A stretch of 64,000 nucleotides of DNA from Sporomusa sp. KB1 (GTDB lineage: Bacteria; Bacillota; Negativicutes; Sporomusales; Sporomusaceae), in assembly GCF_007830295.1 (NCBI RefSeq), contig NZ_VLKC01000002.1:2762204-2826203 (forward strand), given 5' to 3'. The notes beneath the pieces were generated by a model. That model made no database searches. It saw nothing but the letters and a program-made list of their open reading frames with translations, and was not told where the DNA came from. Both the position numbers and the translations under genes were made by a program. Below, piece after piece: positions 35,262-43,773 of this stretch (positions are counted from its first letter, which is position 1; each line of letters starts with the position of its first letter).

Positions 35262-36554
35262 ATGGAAAGTAATCAGGCAGCTATTGCTGTAGGTGTTTTT
35301 CTTGTGGCCTATGCGTTCATTATTTCCGAAAAAATTCATCGCACTGTTGTTGCTCTAGCCGGGGCGGTACTTATTATCATGCTGGGGGTTGTCAGTCAGG
35401 AACAGGCCATTCATCATATCGACTTTAACACCCTGGGGCTGTTGGTAGGTATGATGGTCATTGTCGCCATTACCAGCGAAACAGGTCTGTTCCGCTTTTT
35501 GGCTATTTGGGCTGCCAAGGCCGTTGGTGGTGATCCCCTGAAGTTAATGATCGCCTTAAGTGTTATTACGGCGTTATGTTCAGCCCTGCTAGATAATGTG
35601 ACAACTGTGCTGTTAATTGTTCCGGTAACGCTGAGTATTACAAAGCAGCTCAATGTTAAGCCAGCTCCTTATTTGATATCGCAAATCATTGCGTCTAATG
35701 TTGGCGGAACAGCGACCTTGATTGGAGATCCGCCTAATATCATGATTGGCAGTGCGGTTAAGGAGTTAGACTTTCTCGCGTTTGTTAATAATCTTACTGG
35801 CATAGCAATGCTTATCCTTATTGTCAATATCATTATCCTTGTACTAATCTACCACAAGCAGCTCAAAACAACTGCAGAGTTGAGTGCAAAAATCATGAGC
35901 CTTGATCCAGGCAACCAGATTAAAAATGCAAAGCTGCTAAGGATTTGTCTAGCTGTTCTGACTTTGACAGTAACGCTCTTCTTTTTTCATCAGCAGCTGC
36001 ATCTGGAGTCAGCGACAGTGGCTATTTTCGGCGCTGCGTTATTAATGCTGTTAGGGAAAAAGAACTCTGATCATGACCTGGAGAGTATTTTCCACAAGGT
36101 AGAGTGGGTGGCGCTTTTCTTTTTTGTCGGACTGTTTATTTTAGTTGGTGGACTTGTCGATACAGGGGTAATTTCTCTATTGGCCCAAAAGGCGATGGAA
36201 CTTACTGCAGGCAATCCTACAACTACGGCTATGATCATTCTGTGGCTTAGTGCGATTGCCTCAGCTTTTGTTGACAATATTCCGTTTGTTGCGACGATGA
36301 TTCCATTAATCAAAGATATGGGCGCTCTAGGAATGACTAATTTGGAACCGCTCTGGTGGAGTTTGGCGTTGGGGGCTTGTCTGGGCGGCAACGGTACGAT
36401 CATTGGTGCCAGTGCCAATGTCATTGTGGCAGGATTGGCAGCACAAGAGGGGTACCCAATATCTTTTGTAAGATTTATGAAAGTGGGTTTTCCACTGATG
36501 CTATTGTCGATACTGATTGCCAGTATATATGTGTATCTGAGGTACCTTATCTAA
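35262..36554 (+). CDS. ArsB/NhaD-type (ion transporter superfamily) permease
   Basis: 430 residues with about 11 hydrophobic segments. It carries two internally related signatures, IIASNVGGTATLIGDPPNIMIG in the first half and LGACLGGNGTIIGASANVIVAG in the second, the inverted-repeat hairpin motifs of the IT superfamily. Proteins of this type export arsenite or exchange Na+/H+; the GDPPN motif is shared by both and does not decide. No arsR, arsC or arsA is near. GGAGG before the ATG. Confidence 0.88.
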   Translation: MESNQAAIAVGVFLVAYAFIISEKIHRTVVALAGAVLIIMLGVVSQEQAIHHIDFNTLGLLVGMMVIVAITSETGLFRFLAIWAAKAVGGDPLKLMIALSVITALCSALLDNVTTVLLIVPVTLSITKQLNVKPAPYLISQIIASNVGGTATLIGDPPNIMIGSAVKELDFLAFVNNLTGIAMLILIVNIIILVLIYHKQLKTTAELSAKIMSLDPGNQIKNAKLLRICLAVLTLTVTLFFFHQQLHLESATVAIFGAALLMLLGKKNSDHDLESIFHKVEWVALFFFVGLFILVGGLVDTGVISLLAQKAMELTAGNPTTTAMIILWLSAIASAFVDNIPFVATMIPLIKDMGALGMTNLEPLWWSLALGACLGGNGTIIGASANVIVAGLAAQEGYPISFVRFMKVGFPLMLLSILIASIYVYLRYLI

Positions 36555-36582
36555 TTGTCGCCGGGTTGGCAACTTAGGCAGG

Positions 36583-36638
36583 GTAGCATATATCTTGTAT
36601 ATGATTCCTAGTCAAGGGTTTTCTTATATGCTGCTTTT
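36583..36638 (+). terminator. Possible terminator after the permease
   Basis: GTAGCATATA and TATATGCTGC pair over a 34-nt loop and are followed by TTTT. The long loop makes this a weak call. The rest of the 298-bp gap up to 36852 is AT-rich and must hold the promoter of the racemase gene. Confidence 0.4.
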
Positions 36639-36852
36639 GATTATGATAAATTGAAAACAGCATATATTTATATTCACGATTACAAATAGTAGATATAACT
36701 AGATGAAAGGTGTGTTTTAGAATATTTGCATAACTAACAATTTTACATTATAATTAAGTTGGATGTAATAAAATTGAAAACTATTGAAAATAGTAAATAG
36801 TAGTTGGTTATTGATATCGCTGTGAACGCTTGCTAACAGGAGGGAAAGAGGA

Positions 36853-37944
36853 ATGAGCCTTAGCTTGAGACTAGAGGTTGACTTGGACAAAATCAAGTAC
36901 AACGCGGCTAAAGTCATAGAACTGTGCCATAGCCGTGGGATTGCAGTACTTGGAGTTACCAAAGGATTTTCCGCAATTCCGCAAATTGTTATTGCGCTCC
37001 GCGAAGGAGGCGTTGATGGGTTAGCTGATGCCAGAATGGAAAATATTTTTGAATTAAGAAATGAAGGGTGCTTGGAGTCCATAACTTTACTACGCATCCC
37101 CCGGTTAAGCGATGTGGACAATGTAGTAAAATACTGTAACGTAAGTGTCAATTCAGAAGTAGCTGTTATTCAAGCTTTGGGGCAGGCGGCTAAGAAAATG
37201 GGGGTAGCTCACCAAATTATTTTGATGGTTGATGTGGGTGACTTGCGTGAAGGGATTATGACCGAGAATGTGCTGGATACTGTTCGCAAGGTAGTAAAAG
37301 TGGAAGGGATAAGGCTAGTGGGGCTGGGAACCAATATGGGGTGTTTTGGTGGTATTTTGCCAGAGTACAATAACCTCAACATTTTAGTGAACCTTAGTAA
37401 AATGATCGAAGCCAGACTAGGTGTACCTATGGAGGTTCTTTCTGGTGGTGGTACGTCATCACTATTACTTGTGGAAAAAGGGGAAATTCCTCCAGGTATT
37501 AATCAACTACGTATTGGGGAAGGAATATTGCTTGGAACTGACACGACAAATCACCGAATAATAGATTGGCTCAAAAATGATGCGTTTGTATTAAAAGCTG
37601 AAGTGATTGAAATTAAACTCAAACCATCGGTTCCCATTGGCAATATTGGCCGCGATGCTTTTGGCAATATTCCGGAATTCACAGATGTGGGTATTCGAAA
37701 TAAGGCTATTGTTGCTTTAGGTAAACAGGATGCATATATTGAAGGCCTTATTCCTGTTGATAAGGGCATAAAGATATTAGGCGCTAGCAGCGATCACACG
37801 ATTCTTGATATTACTGATACAACAAGCAAGATACATGTTGGTGATGAACTGGCATTTCATGTAACTTATTCAGGGTTGCTTTCAGTGAGTCAATCCAGAT
37901 ATGTAAAAAAAGTGTTTAGAAAGGATAATATATGGTCGAATTAA
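36853..37944 (+). CDS. Alanine/ornithine-racemase-family PLP enzyme
   Basis: The PLP-binding TIM barrel of fold type III: the N-terminus LRLEVDLDKIKYNAAKVI then VLGVTKGF with the PLP lysine at about residue 40, DVGDLREG, GLGTNMGCFGG, and SGGGTSSLLL with GINQLRIGEGILLG for phosphate binding. This layout (no separate C-terminal alanine racemase beta domain of the Alr type) resembles ornithine racemase (Orr) and its relatives. The last 12 bp overlap the acetyltransferase gene, so both are translated together. Substrate not certain. Confidence 0.85.
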   Translation: MSLSLRLEVDLDKIKYNAAKVIELCHSRGIAVLGVTKGFSAIPQIVIALREGGVDGLADARMENIFELRNEGCLESITLLRIPRLSDVDNVVKYCNVSVNSEVAVIQALGQAAKKMGVAHQIILMVDVGDLREGIMTENVLDTVRKVVKVEGIRLVGLGTNMGCFGGILPEYNNLNILVNLSKMIEARLGVPMEVLSGGGTSSLLLVEKGEIPPGINQLRIGEGILLGTDTTNHRIIDWLKNDAFVLKAEVIEIKLKPSVPIGNIGRDAFGNIPEFTDVGIRNKAIVALGKQDAYIEGLIPVDKGIKILGASSDHTILDITDTTSKIHVGDELAFHVTYSGLLSVSQSRYVKKVFRKDNIWSN

Positions 37945-38417
37945 TCATTGGGGCAGAAGCAAAATTGCTGGAACGTTTAGTAGAATTGGAACAAGAAGCT
38001 TTTGGCTGCGGGGGAATGAACGAGTGGCATCTGGTGCCGATTATACGGCACGGCAAAGTATTTGTCAGTAAGGATAACGATGTAATAGTCGGGGCAGTAC
38101 AATATATGCGGGACTGGAATAACCCTGAAGTGGCCTATATGATTAGTGTCTCGGTTATTGGTGAAGCTCGCGGCAAGGGAATAGGTACTGAACTTCTTGC
38201 CAAAAGCATCGAAATTCTGTTTGATGATAAAATTATTGCAGTTGAGCTTACGGTAGAAGCTGACAATGTAGCTGCTGTTAAGGTGTACAAAGAAAAGCTG
38301 GGATTTGAAGTAACTGAGTTTAGAAAAAATGAATATGGGCCAGGTCAAGACCGGTTAGTTATGGTGCTTACCAGAGAAAAGTTTACAGGGAGACAGGCTG
38401 AAATAACAACTAAGTGA
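37932..38417 (+). CDS. GNAT-family N-acetyltransferase
   Basis: 161 residues. The acetyl-CoA binding motif A reads VSVIGEARGKGIGTELLAKS, and NVAAVKVYKEKLGFEVTEF is the usual motif B. It overlaps the racemase gene by 13 bp. A pair of an amino acid racemase and an N-acetyltransferase could make or detoxify a D-amino acid by N-acetylation; this is inference from linkage. Confidence 0.88.
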   Translation: MVELIIGAEAKLLERLVELEQEAFGCGGMNEWHLVPIIRHGKVFVSKDNDVIVGAVQYMRDWNNPEVAYMISVSVIGEARGKGIGTELLAKSIEILFDDKIIAVELTVEADNVAAVKVYKEKLGFEVTEFRKNEYGPGQDRLVMVLTREKFTGRQAEITTK

Positions 38418-38421
38418 ACTC

Positions 38422-38511
38422 GTTTCAGCATAGCTGAAACATTGGGGATTCGGGTGGAGAGTCTACTCCACCTGAATTAACGCCGCCTATAGAGGCGGGA
38501 GTCTTGACTCA
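38422..38511. repeat. Cluster of four short palindromes, possible IS200/IS605-type scar
   Basis: Four hairpins lie in a row: GTTTCAG/CTGAAAC (38422-38440), TTCGGGTGGAG/CTCCACCTGAA (38449-38476), CCGCCT/AGGCGG (38483-38498) and GAGTC/GACTC. GCCTATAGAGGCGGGAGTCTT resembles the subterminal hairpins of IS200/IS605 elements, but no transposase is present. Alternatively it is part of the leader of the next gene. Confidence 0.5.
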
Positions 38512-38561
38512 TATCCAAGATAAAAGGCTAGTTCGATTTTCGCTAAGGGAGGCATCTATTA

Positions 38562-39209
38562 ATGAAGGGGAATGCCCCGATATTTCGGGCAATTGCACTG
38601 GATATAGCGCAGCGTATTATCAACAGTGAATTTGAGGAAGGAAGTAAGATTTCTGGCAGGACGTTACTTGCCGGCCACTATAATGTGTCACCCGAAACCA
38701 TTAGGAAAGCCATATCACTACTGAAAGATGAGGATGTTGTTGAGGTATCACAAGGAAAGGAAGTAACAATACTCTCGGTAGAAAAGGCCTATAATTTTAT
38801 TGAACACTATAAAAGTTCAGAATCGGTATACTCATTGCGCCAGGATATAGAAATCCTCTTGAAGGACAAGCGTCAACTTGACGAAAAATTTGAGGCAGTG
38901 CTTACAGAAATAATTAATTACTCTGATAGATTGAGAAACCTTACGCCTTATAATCCGGTGGAAATTGCAATAAAACCTGATGCTCACATTGTAGGACAAA
39001 CCATCGGGCAACTCAGATTATGGCAGCATACAGGCGCTACAGTGATGGCTATTCGCCGCGGGACAGAAATAATTATATCCCCTGGCCCAAGCGCCGTAAT
39101 CGCGGCCTATGACAGAATTGTTGTAGTTGGCGAAAACGGCATATATCAGCGGACCTCAGAGTATTTTAATCGAACTAGTAGATTAGTCGTTCAATCCAGG
39201 GAAAGCTAA
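38562..39209 (+). CDS. GntR-type regulator with RCK_C domain (BusR-like, probable c-di-AMP sensor)
   Basis: Residues 1-75 form a GntR winged helix (FRAIALDIAQRIINSEFEEG, HYNVSPETIRKAISLLKDED). A coiled-coil linker of about 50 residues follows (EILLKDKRQLDEKFEAV), then an RCK_C/TrkA_C domain (AHIVGQTIGQLRLWQHTGATVMAIRRG, with AAYDRIVVVGE). This is the layout of BusR, which binds c-di-AMP and represses osmolyte uptake genes in lactic streptococci. No busAB or potassium transporter is next to it. GGGAGG lies before the ATG. Confidence 0.83.
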   Translation: MKGNAPIFRAIALDIAQRIINSEFEEGSKISGRTLLAGHYNVSPETIRKAISLLKDEDVVEVSQGKEVTILSVEKAYNFIEHYKSSESVYSLRQDIEILLKDKRQLDEKFEAVLTEIINYSDRLRNLTPYNPVEIAIKPDAHIVGQTIGQLRLWQHTGATVMAIRRGTEIIISPGPSAVIAAYDRIVVVGENGIYQRTSEYFNRTSRLVVQSRES

Positions 39210-39228
39210 CCTTTCTATCTGGATAAAT

Positions 39229-39271
39229 GAAACCGCCAGGGTCAGAGCGAATGCTCTGTTCCTGGCGGTTT
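39229..39271. terminator. Bidirectional terminator
   Basis: AAACCGCCAGG and CCTGGCGGTTT with an inner CAGAGC/GCTCTG stem, between converging genes. Confidence 0.85.
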
Positions 39272-39280
39272 GCGTTTAGT

Positions 39281-40663
39281 CTATTTTCTCAAACGTTTAG
39301 TTATAATTCGGGCAGCATGGATGCCACTGGCACTGGCCTGTGACAGGCCGCGGGTAATACCGGCACCATCACCGATGGCAAACATGTTCTCAATCTCGGT
39401 TTCCAATTCTTCGGTTAGTTTAAGGCGCGAGCTGTAGAACTTGACTTCAACTCCGTATAGCAGCGTGTCGTCATTTGTCATGCCGGGAGCAATTTTATTG
39501 AGGGCATAAATCATCTCAATAATATTGTCCAGATGGCGTTTGGGCAATACTAAGCTCAAATCACCGGGAGTGGCTTTTAGAGTAGGTTTGGTAAAGCTTT
39601 TGGTCATACGGTGTTCATTGGAACGGCGGCCTTTTAACAGATCACCAAAACGCTGCACCAGTACACCGCCGCCGAGCATGTTGGAGAAGGAAGCAATGCG
39701 TTTACCATATTGGTGGGGTTCGGTGAACGGTTCGGTAAATTTATTACTAACCAACAGCGCAAAATTGGTGTTCTTACTATGAAGCTTTTCGTCGCGGTAG
39801 CTGTGGCCGTTTACAGTAACAATGCCGTCCGTGTTTTCGGCAACAACATAGCCTTTGGGGTTCATACAGAAGGTTCGGACTAAATCACCATATTGTTTGG
39901 TTCGGTATACCAGTTTGGCTTCATATACTTCATCGGTTATGTGTTGGAACACCTCTGCCGGGATTTCCACCCGCACTCCGACATCCACCTGGTTATTGGT
40001 TAGTGACAAACCAAGGTCATGACATTGATGGGAAAACCACTCAGAACCGGCGCGTCCAGGCGCAGCTATCAGATAGTCGCATTCAATGGCTCCGTTTTTG
40101 GCTGTTTCCAGGATAAAGGTACTGTCTTGTTTTTTTATGGTATTTACCGTTACGCCGAATAGCATAGTGATATTTTTCTGAAGATAGTCATAGATCGATT
40201 GTAGGATTTTTAAATTATTTTCAGTGCCTAAGTGGCGAACTTTAGCATCTAATAAGTGCAGGTCAACTTTTAAGGCCTCTTTGCCCAGCCCACTGTTTTG
40301 CGTGCTGAAATATTCTGCTGGTGCACCGTACTTCAAGTTGATTTGATCAACATAATCAATTAAATCAAGTACGGTTTGATCAGGAAGATACTCATTGAGC
40401 CAGCCGCCAAACTGGGTGGTGAAGTTATACTTGCCGTCAGAGAATGCTCCTGCACCGCCAAAACCGCGCATAATACCGCAGGGGTTGCAGTTAATGCAAG
40501 TAAGAACTTTTTTATCGGAGATGGGGCAATGGCGCGAATAGATGTCCTGTCCGGCTTCTATCAGAATAATGTTGATAGCAGGATTAGTGCTGACAAGCTC
40601 ATAAGCGGCAAATACGCCAGCTGGGCCGCCGCCGACAATACCAATGTCAAATTTATCAGCCAT
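39281..40663 (-). CDS. FAD-dependent dehydrogenase/oxidoreductase (COG2509-like)
   Basis: An N-terminal FAD-binding Rossmann motif IGIVGGGPAGVFAAYEL, then KVLTCINCNPCGIMRGFGGAGAFSDGK (two close cysteines in CINCNPC), and a C-terminal FAIGDGAGITRGLSQASASG that closes the flavin site. About 460 residues, usual for this group of uncharacterised flavoproteins. The start is set at ATG 40663 with AAGGAAGGTG upstream; a longer frame has no ribosome binding site. Monocistronic. Confidence 0.88.
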   Translation of the reverse strand: MADKFDIGIVGGGPAGVFAAYELVSTNPAINIILIEAGQDIYSRHCPISDKKVLTCINCNPCGIMRGFGGAGAFSDGKYNFTTQFGGWLNEYLPDQTVLDLIDYVDQINLKYGAPAEYFSTQNSGLGKEALKVDLHLLDAKVRHLGTENNLKILQSIYDYLQKNITMLFGVTVNTIKKQDSTFILETAKNGAIECDYLIAAPGRAGSEWFSHQCHDLGLSLTNNQVDVGVRVEIPAEVFQHITDEVYEAKLVYRTKQYGDLVRTFCMNPKGYVVAENTDGIVTVNGHSYRDEKLHSKNTNFALLVSNKFTEPFTEPHQYGKRIASFSNMLGGGVLVQRFGDLLKGRRSNEHRMTKSFTKPTLKATPGDLSLVLPKRHLDNIIEMIYALNKIAPGMTNDDTLLYGVEVKFYSSRLKLTEELETEIENMFAIGDGAGITRGLSQASASGIHAARIITKRLRK

Positions 40664-40769
40664 AGTAAAATCACCTTCCTTGTGCTTATGGTATAAACCA
40701 TTCCACAATATACTTTATCAAATAATGATTGCAAAAAGCAAATTAATCATAAAAGTGTTCATTCTTTGT

Positions 40770-40811
40770 TCACAGTTTGGTCACACTTTGGTAAAAAAAG
40801 TACGCTATACT
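40770..40811 (+). promoter_or_regulatory. Promoter with tandem 11-bp repeats, candidate response-regulator site
   Basis: TCACAGTTTGG and TCACACTTTGG (40770-40780, 40781-40791) are adjacent direct repeats. They end 14 bp before a TATACT -10 box (40806-40811), and the place of a -35 box has no good match. OmpR-type activators bind such 11-bp-spaced direct repeats over the -35 region. The response regulator gene lies 600 bp downstream. Confidence 0.55.
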
Positions 40812-40841
40812 AAAGTCAAATACTATCAAGGAGTGATTGAC

Positions 40842-41243
40842 ATGAAAAAGTTCACTAGTTTTGCTTTAATCGGTACGCTCGTATTGTCGCTAGCGGGTGC
40901 AGTCGCATTCGCGGCTCCAGGAAACAATCCCGGTCAGGCTTGCCCATTCTTCGGAGCGGCCGGACAACAAGCCAATCTGACTGACGAACAAAAGGCCCAG
41001 ATGGCAACTTGGCAACAAGAGCGATTTGAGCACAGAAAACAAGTGCTGCAAAAAAAGGTTGAATGGGGCTGGATAACCCAGGCTCAGGCTGATGAGCAAA
41101 TTTCTTTTATGGAACAGCAGCAGAAAGACGGTAATTTCGGCATGATGGGTATGGGACGTGGTCATGGTCATATGGGGCAAGGACGGGGCATGGGGCCGAT
41201 GAACGGCAGTTGTGGTAATAACAACGTTCAGGCTCAACAATAA
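40842..41243 (+). CDS. Small secreted protein, DUF2680-like, with Met/His/Gly-rich tail
   Basis: ATG 40842 has AAGGAG upstream; the longer frame from 40644 is ruled out by the promoter-like sequence inside it. A signal peptide (residues 1-23, ending AFA) is followed by a helical domain (LTDEQKAQMATWQQERFEHR, KKVEWGWITQAQADEQI) typical of DUF2680/YckD-type proteins. The tail GMGRGHGHMGQGRGMGPM could bind soft or transition metals. The two-component system behind it, whose sensor loop carries a like motif, probably controls it, much as CpxRA controls CpxP; that is inference. Confidence 0.8.
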   Translation: MKKFTSFALIGTLVLSLAGAVAFAAPGNNPGQACPFFGAAGQQANLTDEQKAQMATWQQERFEHRKQVLQKKVEWGWITQAQADEQISFMEQQQKDGNFGMMGMGRGHGHMGQGRGMGPMNGSCGNNNVQAQQ

Positions 41244-41252
41244 TACCGGTTG

Positions 41253-41285
41253 AAAGAGCCTGTCGCTTTTGCGGCAGGCTCTTTT
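41253..41285 (+). terminator. Rho-independent terminator
   Basis: AAAGAGCCTG and CAGGCTCTTTT with inner CGC/GCG pairing, after the small secreted protein gene. Confidence 0.87.
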
Positions 41286-41401
41286 GAGCAGACCTATGTG
41301 GGCGTCGTTTGACTTCCATTGTTGTAAGCGCACCGGTCGACTGCAAAAAGTTAGCGTGTTGTATATAGCTTGTGGTATGCTGTTGCTAAGAGGTGAAAGT
41401 T

Positions 41402-42094
41402 ATGACAGGTAAAACAGTATTGCTTGTTGATGATGAACAGGCCATCAGGGAGTTGTTGGCTTTATACCTAAATAAAGAGGGCTTCACAGTGCATGAGGCG
41501 GCTGACGGTGCAGAGGCACTTATAAAAAATCAGGAATACAAGCCGGATATTATCATTTTGGATATTATGATGCCTGTTTTGGATGGCCTTGAGGTCTGCC
41601 GTCAGATCCGTAAGTTTTCCAATATACCTATTATTATGTTGACTTCGCGGGCTGAAGATGAGGATCGCATTATGGGTCTTGAGCTTGGGGCCGATGATTA
41701 TGTGACAAAGCCCTTCAACTCCCGGGAGGTGGTTGCCAGAGTTAAGGCGGTATTGCGCCGTTTGGCTGCGCCGCAGCAACAGCCAGCACCCGCTTTAAAC
41801 TATCCACACCTGACAATTGACATGGCTAAGCATACGGTCACGGCTTTTGACCAGGAAATTTCCTTTGCTAATAAGGAAATAGAGCTGCTCTGGGAGTTGG
41901 CCGCTCAGCCAGGACGGGCATTTTCTCGCGACCAGTTGTTAGAGAGTGTCTGGGGTTACAGCTATTGCGGCGATACGCGTACTGTCGATACCCATATTAA
42001 ACGGATTAGAAAAAAGTTGGCGATAAATGCGGCTTCACCCTGGGATATAAAAACAGTATGGGGTATAGGTTACAAATTTGAGGTGAAAAAGTGA
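41402..42094 (+). CDS. OmpR/PhoB-family response regulator
   Basis: Receiver with LLVDDEQ, Asp in DIIILDIMMPVLDG, MLTSRAEDED and VTKPFN, then a winged-helix domain (ALNYPHLTIDMAKHTV...TRTVDTHIKRIRKKL). The ATG at 41402 follows AAGAGGTG. The stop overlaps the kinase start (GTGA). The most likely targets are itself and the small secreted protein upstream. Confidence 0.93.
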   Translation: MTGKTVLLVDDEQAIRELLALYLNKEGFTVHEAADGAEALIKNQEYKPDIIILDIMMPVLDGLEVCRQIRKFSNIPIIMLTSRAEDEDRIMGLELGADDYVTKPFNSREVVARVKAVLRRLAAPQQQPAPALNYPHLTIDMAKHTVTAFDQEISFANKEIELLWELAAQPGRAFSRDQLLESVWGYSYCGDTRTVDTHIKRIRKKLAINAASPWDIKTVWGIGYKFEVKK

Positions 42095-43716
42095 GAATAT
42101 CGCTGCAACACAAATTGCTAAGCAGTTTCATTATTGTTGTTGCCTTGGTATTGGTAATTGTATCTACCGGGGTTTCGCTCTTAATCCGCGATTACTTTTT
42201 TGCCAGCAAGCAGCGTGAACTGACTGACAAGGCCTATGAAACCGCGCGGGTGGTAAACAGCTATTATAATGGCGAGATCAATTATGGTCAATTGGCTAAT
42301 TTTATTAACAGCATTGACAGTTTGCTCAGTGCCAGAGTCTGGGTGGTAGACAACTCTTTTAACTTAATCGCCGCCTCCGAAGAGCAGCAGGCACCATCAG
42401 GCGGCATTCGCCGCCGGGCCGGGATGATGAAAAAAAGTCCTATGGATCAGGATTGCGATATAACAAAAGGTCAGGGCAGGATGCGGCGGCATGGCGCTGG
42501 TATGGGCCATGGCATGATGTCTGCTGCGACGCCAGACGGGTCTTCAGACAAGGCAGCAGAGCCGCAGACCGGGCAATCGCCAAGCCTTGCAGCCATAAGC
42601 GGCATTGATGAAGTAAGGCAGCAGTTGGAAGCAGCTAGCGGGACAGCTTGGACAAAAAAGGTATATCATCCCTATTATGAGGAAAACATGCTGCTTGTTG
42701 CTGTGCCACTGAACCAAACGGAGAATCAGCCGCAGGGTACTGTGCTAATTAATGCGCCTTTATCCGGATTTGACGGTTTTCTCAGCCGGATTTACTGGTA
42801 TATTGCCGCAGCCGGAACGGTGGGGATACTGATTACGATAGTTATCGCCAACTATCTTTCGACAAGCATTATCCGGCCACTGCGATCCATGCAGGCAGTT
42901 GCCTCAGCTATGGCGGGCGGTGACTATTCAGTTCAGGCCAAAGTCGAGACCAACGATGAGGTCGGCGATTTGAGCCGGTCATTAAATCTGCTGGTTAAAG
43001 CACTTAATGAGTTTGTGAGTAAAACCGAAAAAACAGATAAACTCAGACGTGATTTTGTTGCCAATGTGTCACATGAACTCAGAACACCGCTGACGATTAT
43101 GTGCGGCTATAATGAGGCGCTCTTGGACGGGACAATCTCCCAGCCTGAGCAAGTGGAGAAATACCACAAAGTCATGCGCGATGAATCCATACGGCTGCAA
43201 AAGCTAATCAATGAGTTATTGGATCTTAGTCACCTGGAAGCCGGTACGGCCACGCTGGAGAAGGAACCGGTATTCCTGGCAGAAATTGTGGATAATATTG
43301 TAACTTTGTTTAAAAAGCCAAGTCAGGAAAAGGGGGTTACCTTGCAGACCGCGCTTGCTGATGGCTTGCCGGAAATGCAGGCCTATGGTGATCGCCTGAC
43401 CCAATTAGTCCTGATTTTGCTGGACAATGCGCTTAAATTTACCCCGGCGGGCGGAACAATTACCCTAAGTGTGGGGGCAGTTAACAATATATTGACACTT
43501 AGCATCGCAGATACTGGCTGCGGTATTCCTCCCGAAGACTTGCCGTATATTTGGGAGCGGTTTTACAAAGTAGACAAGTCCCGTACCCGCATCACTGGCG
43601 GTACTGGTCTGGGCTTAGCCATTGCCAGGGAAATCATCAACCTGCATGGTGCTGCGGTTGATGTAGCAAGTGAAGTAGGCAAAGGAACGGTGTTTACTAT
43701 TCAGTTTAACATATAG
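42091..43716 (+). CDS. Sensor histidine kinase with Met/His-rich sensor loop
   Basis: 541 residues: a membrane segment at about 10-32, an extracytoplasmic domain to about 230, a second membrane segment, a HAMP domain (RPLRSMQAVASAMAGGDYS), the DHp box NVSHELRTPLTIMCGYNEA and an ATPase domain (DNALKFTPAGGTI, DTGCGIPPED, GGTGLGLAIAREI). The sensor domain includes RRRAGMMKKSPMDQDCD and RRHGAGMGHGMMSA, a probable metal-binding insertion. Coupled to the response regulator by a 4-bp overlap. Confidence 0.92.
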   Translation: MRISLQHKLLSSFIIVVALVLVIVSTGVSLLIRDYFFASKQRELTDKAYETARVVNSYYNGEINYGQLANFINSIDSLLSARVWVVDNSFNLIAASEEQQAPSGGIRRRAGMMKKSPMDQDCDITKGQGRMRRHGAGMGHGMMSAATPDGSSDKAAEPQTGQSPSLAAISGIDEVRQQLEAASGTAWTKKVYHPYYEENMLLVAVPLNQTENQPQGTVLINAPLSGFDGFLSRIYWYIAAAGTVGILITIVIANYLSTSIIRPLRSMQAVASAMAGGDYSVQAKVETNDEVGDLSRSLNLLVKALNEFVSKTEKTDKLRRDFVANVSHELRTPLTIMCGYNEALLDGTISQPEQVEKYHKVMRDESIRLQKLINELLDLSHLEAGTATLEKEPVFLAEIVDNIVTLFKKPSQEKGVTLQTALADGLPEMQAYGDRLTQLVLILLDNALKFTPAGGTITLSVGAVNNILTLSIADTGCGIPPEDLPYIWERFYKVDKSRTRITGGTGLGLAIAREIINLHGAAVDVASEVGKGTVFTIQFNI

Positions 43717-43760
43717 AAAGCGCCTGCTGCTTGATTGAGTGCAGCAGGCGCTTAGCCTTT
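43717..43760. terminator. Bidirectional terminator
   Basis: AAGCGCCTGCTGC and GCAGCAGGCGCTT form a 13-bp perfect stem with T-rich flank, between the converging kinase and methyltransferase genes. It closes the T-box operon on the minus strand. Confidence 0.88.
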
Positions 43761-43773
43761 TTAGGAGAGTATA

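Noticed and set aside
35262-36554. Arsenite efflux pump ArsB as a firm call
   Set aside because: The motifs are shared by the whole ion transporter superfamily and no ars genes are linked.
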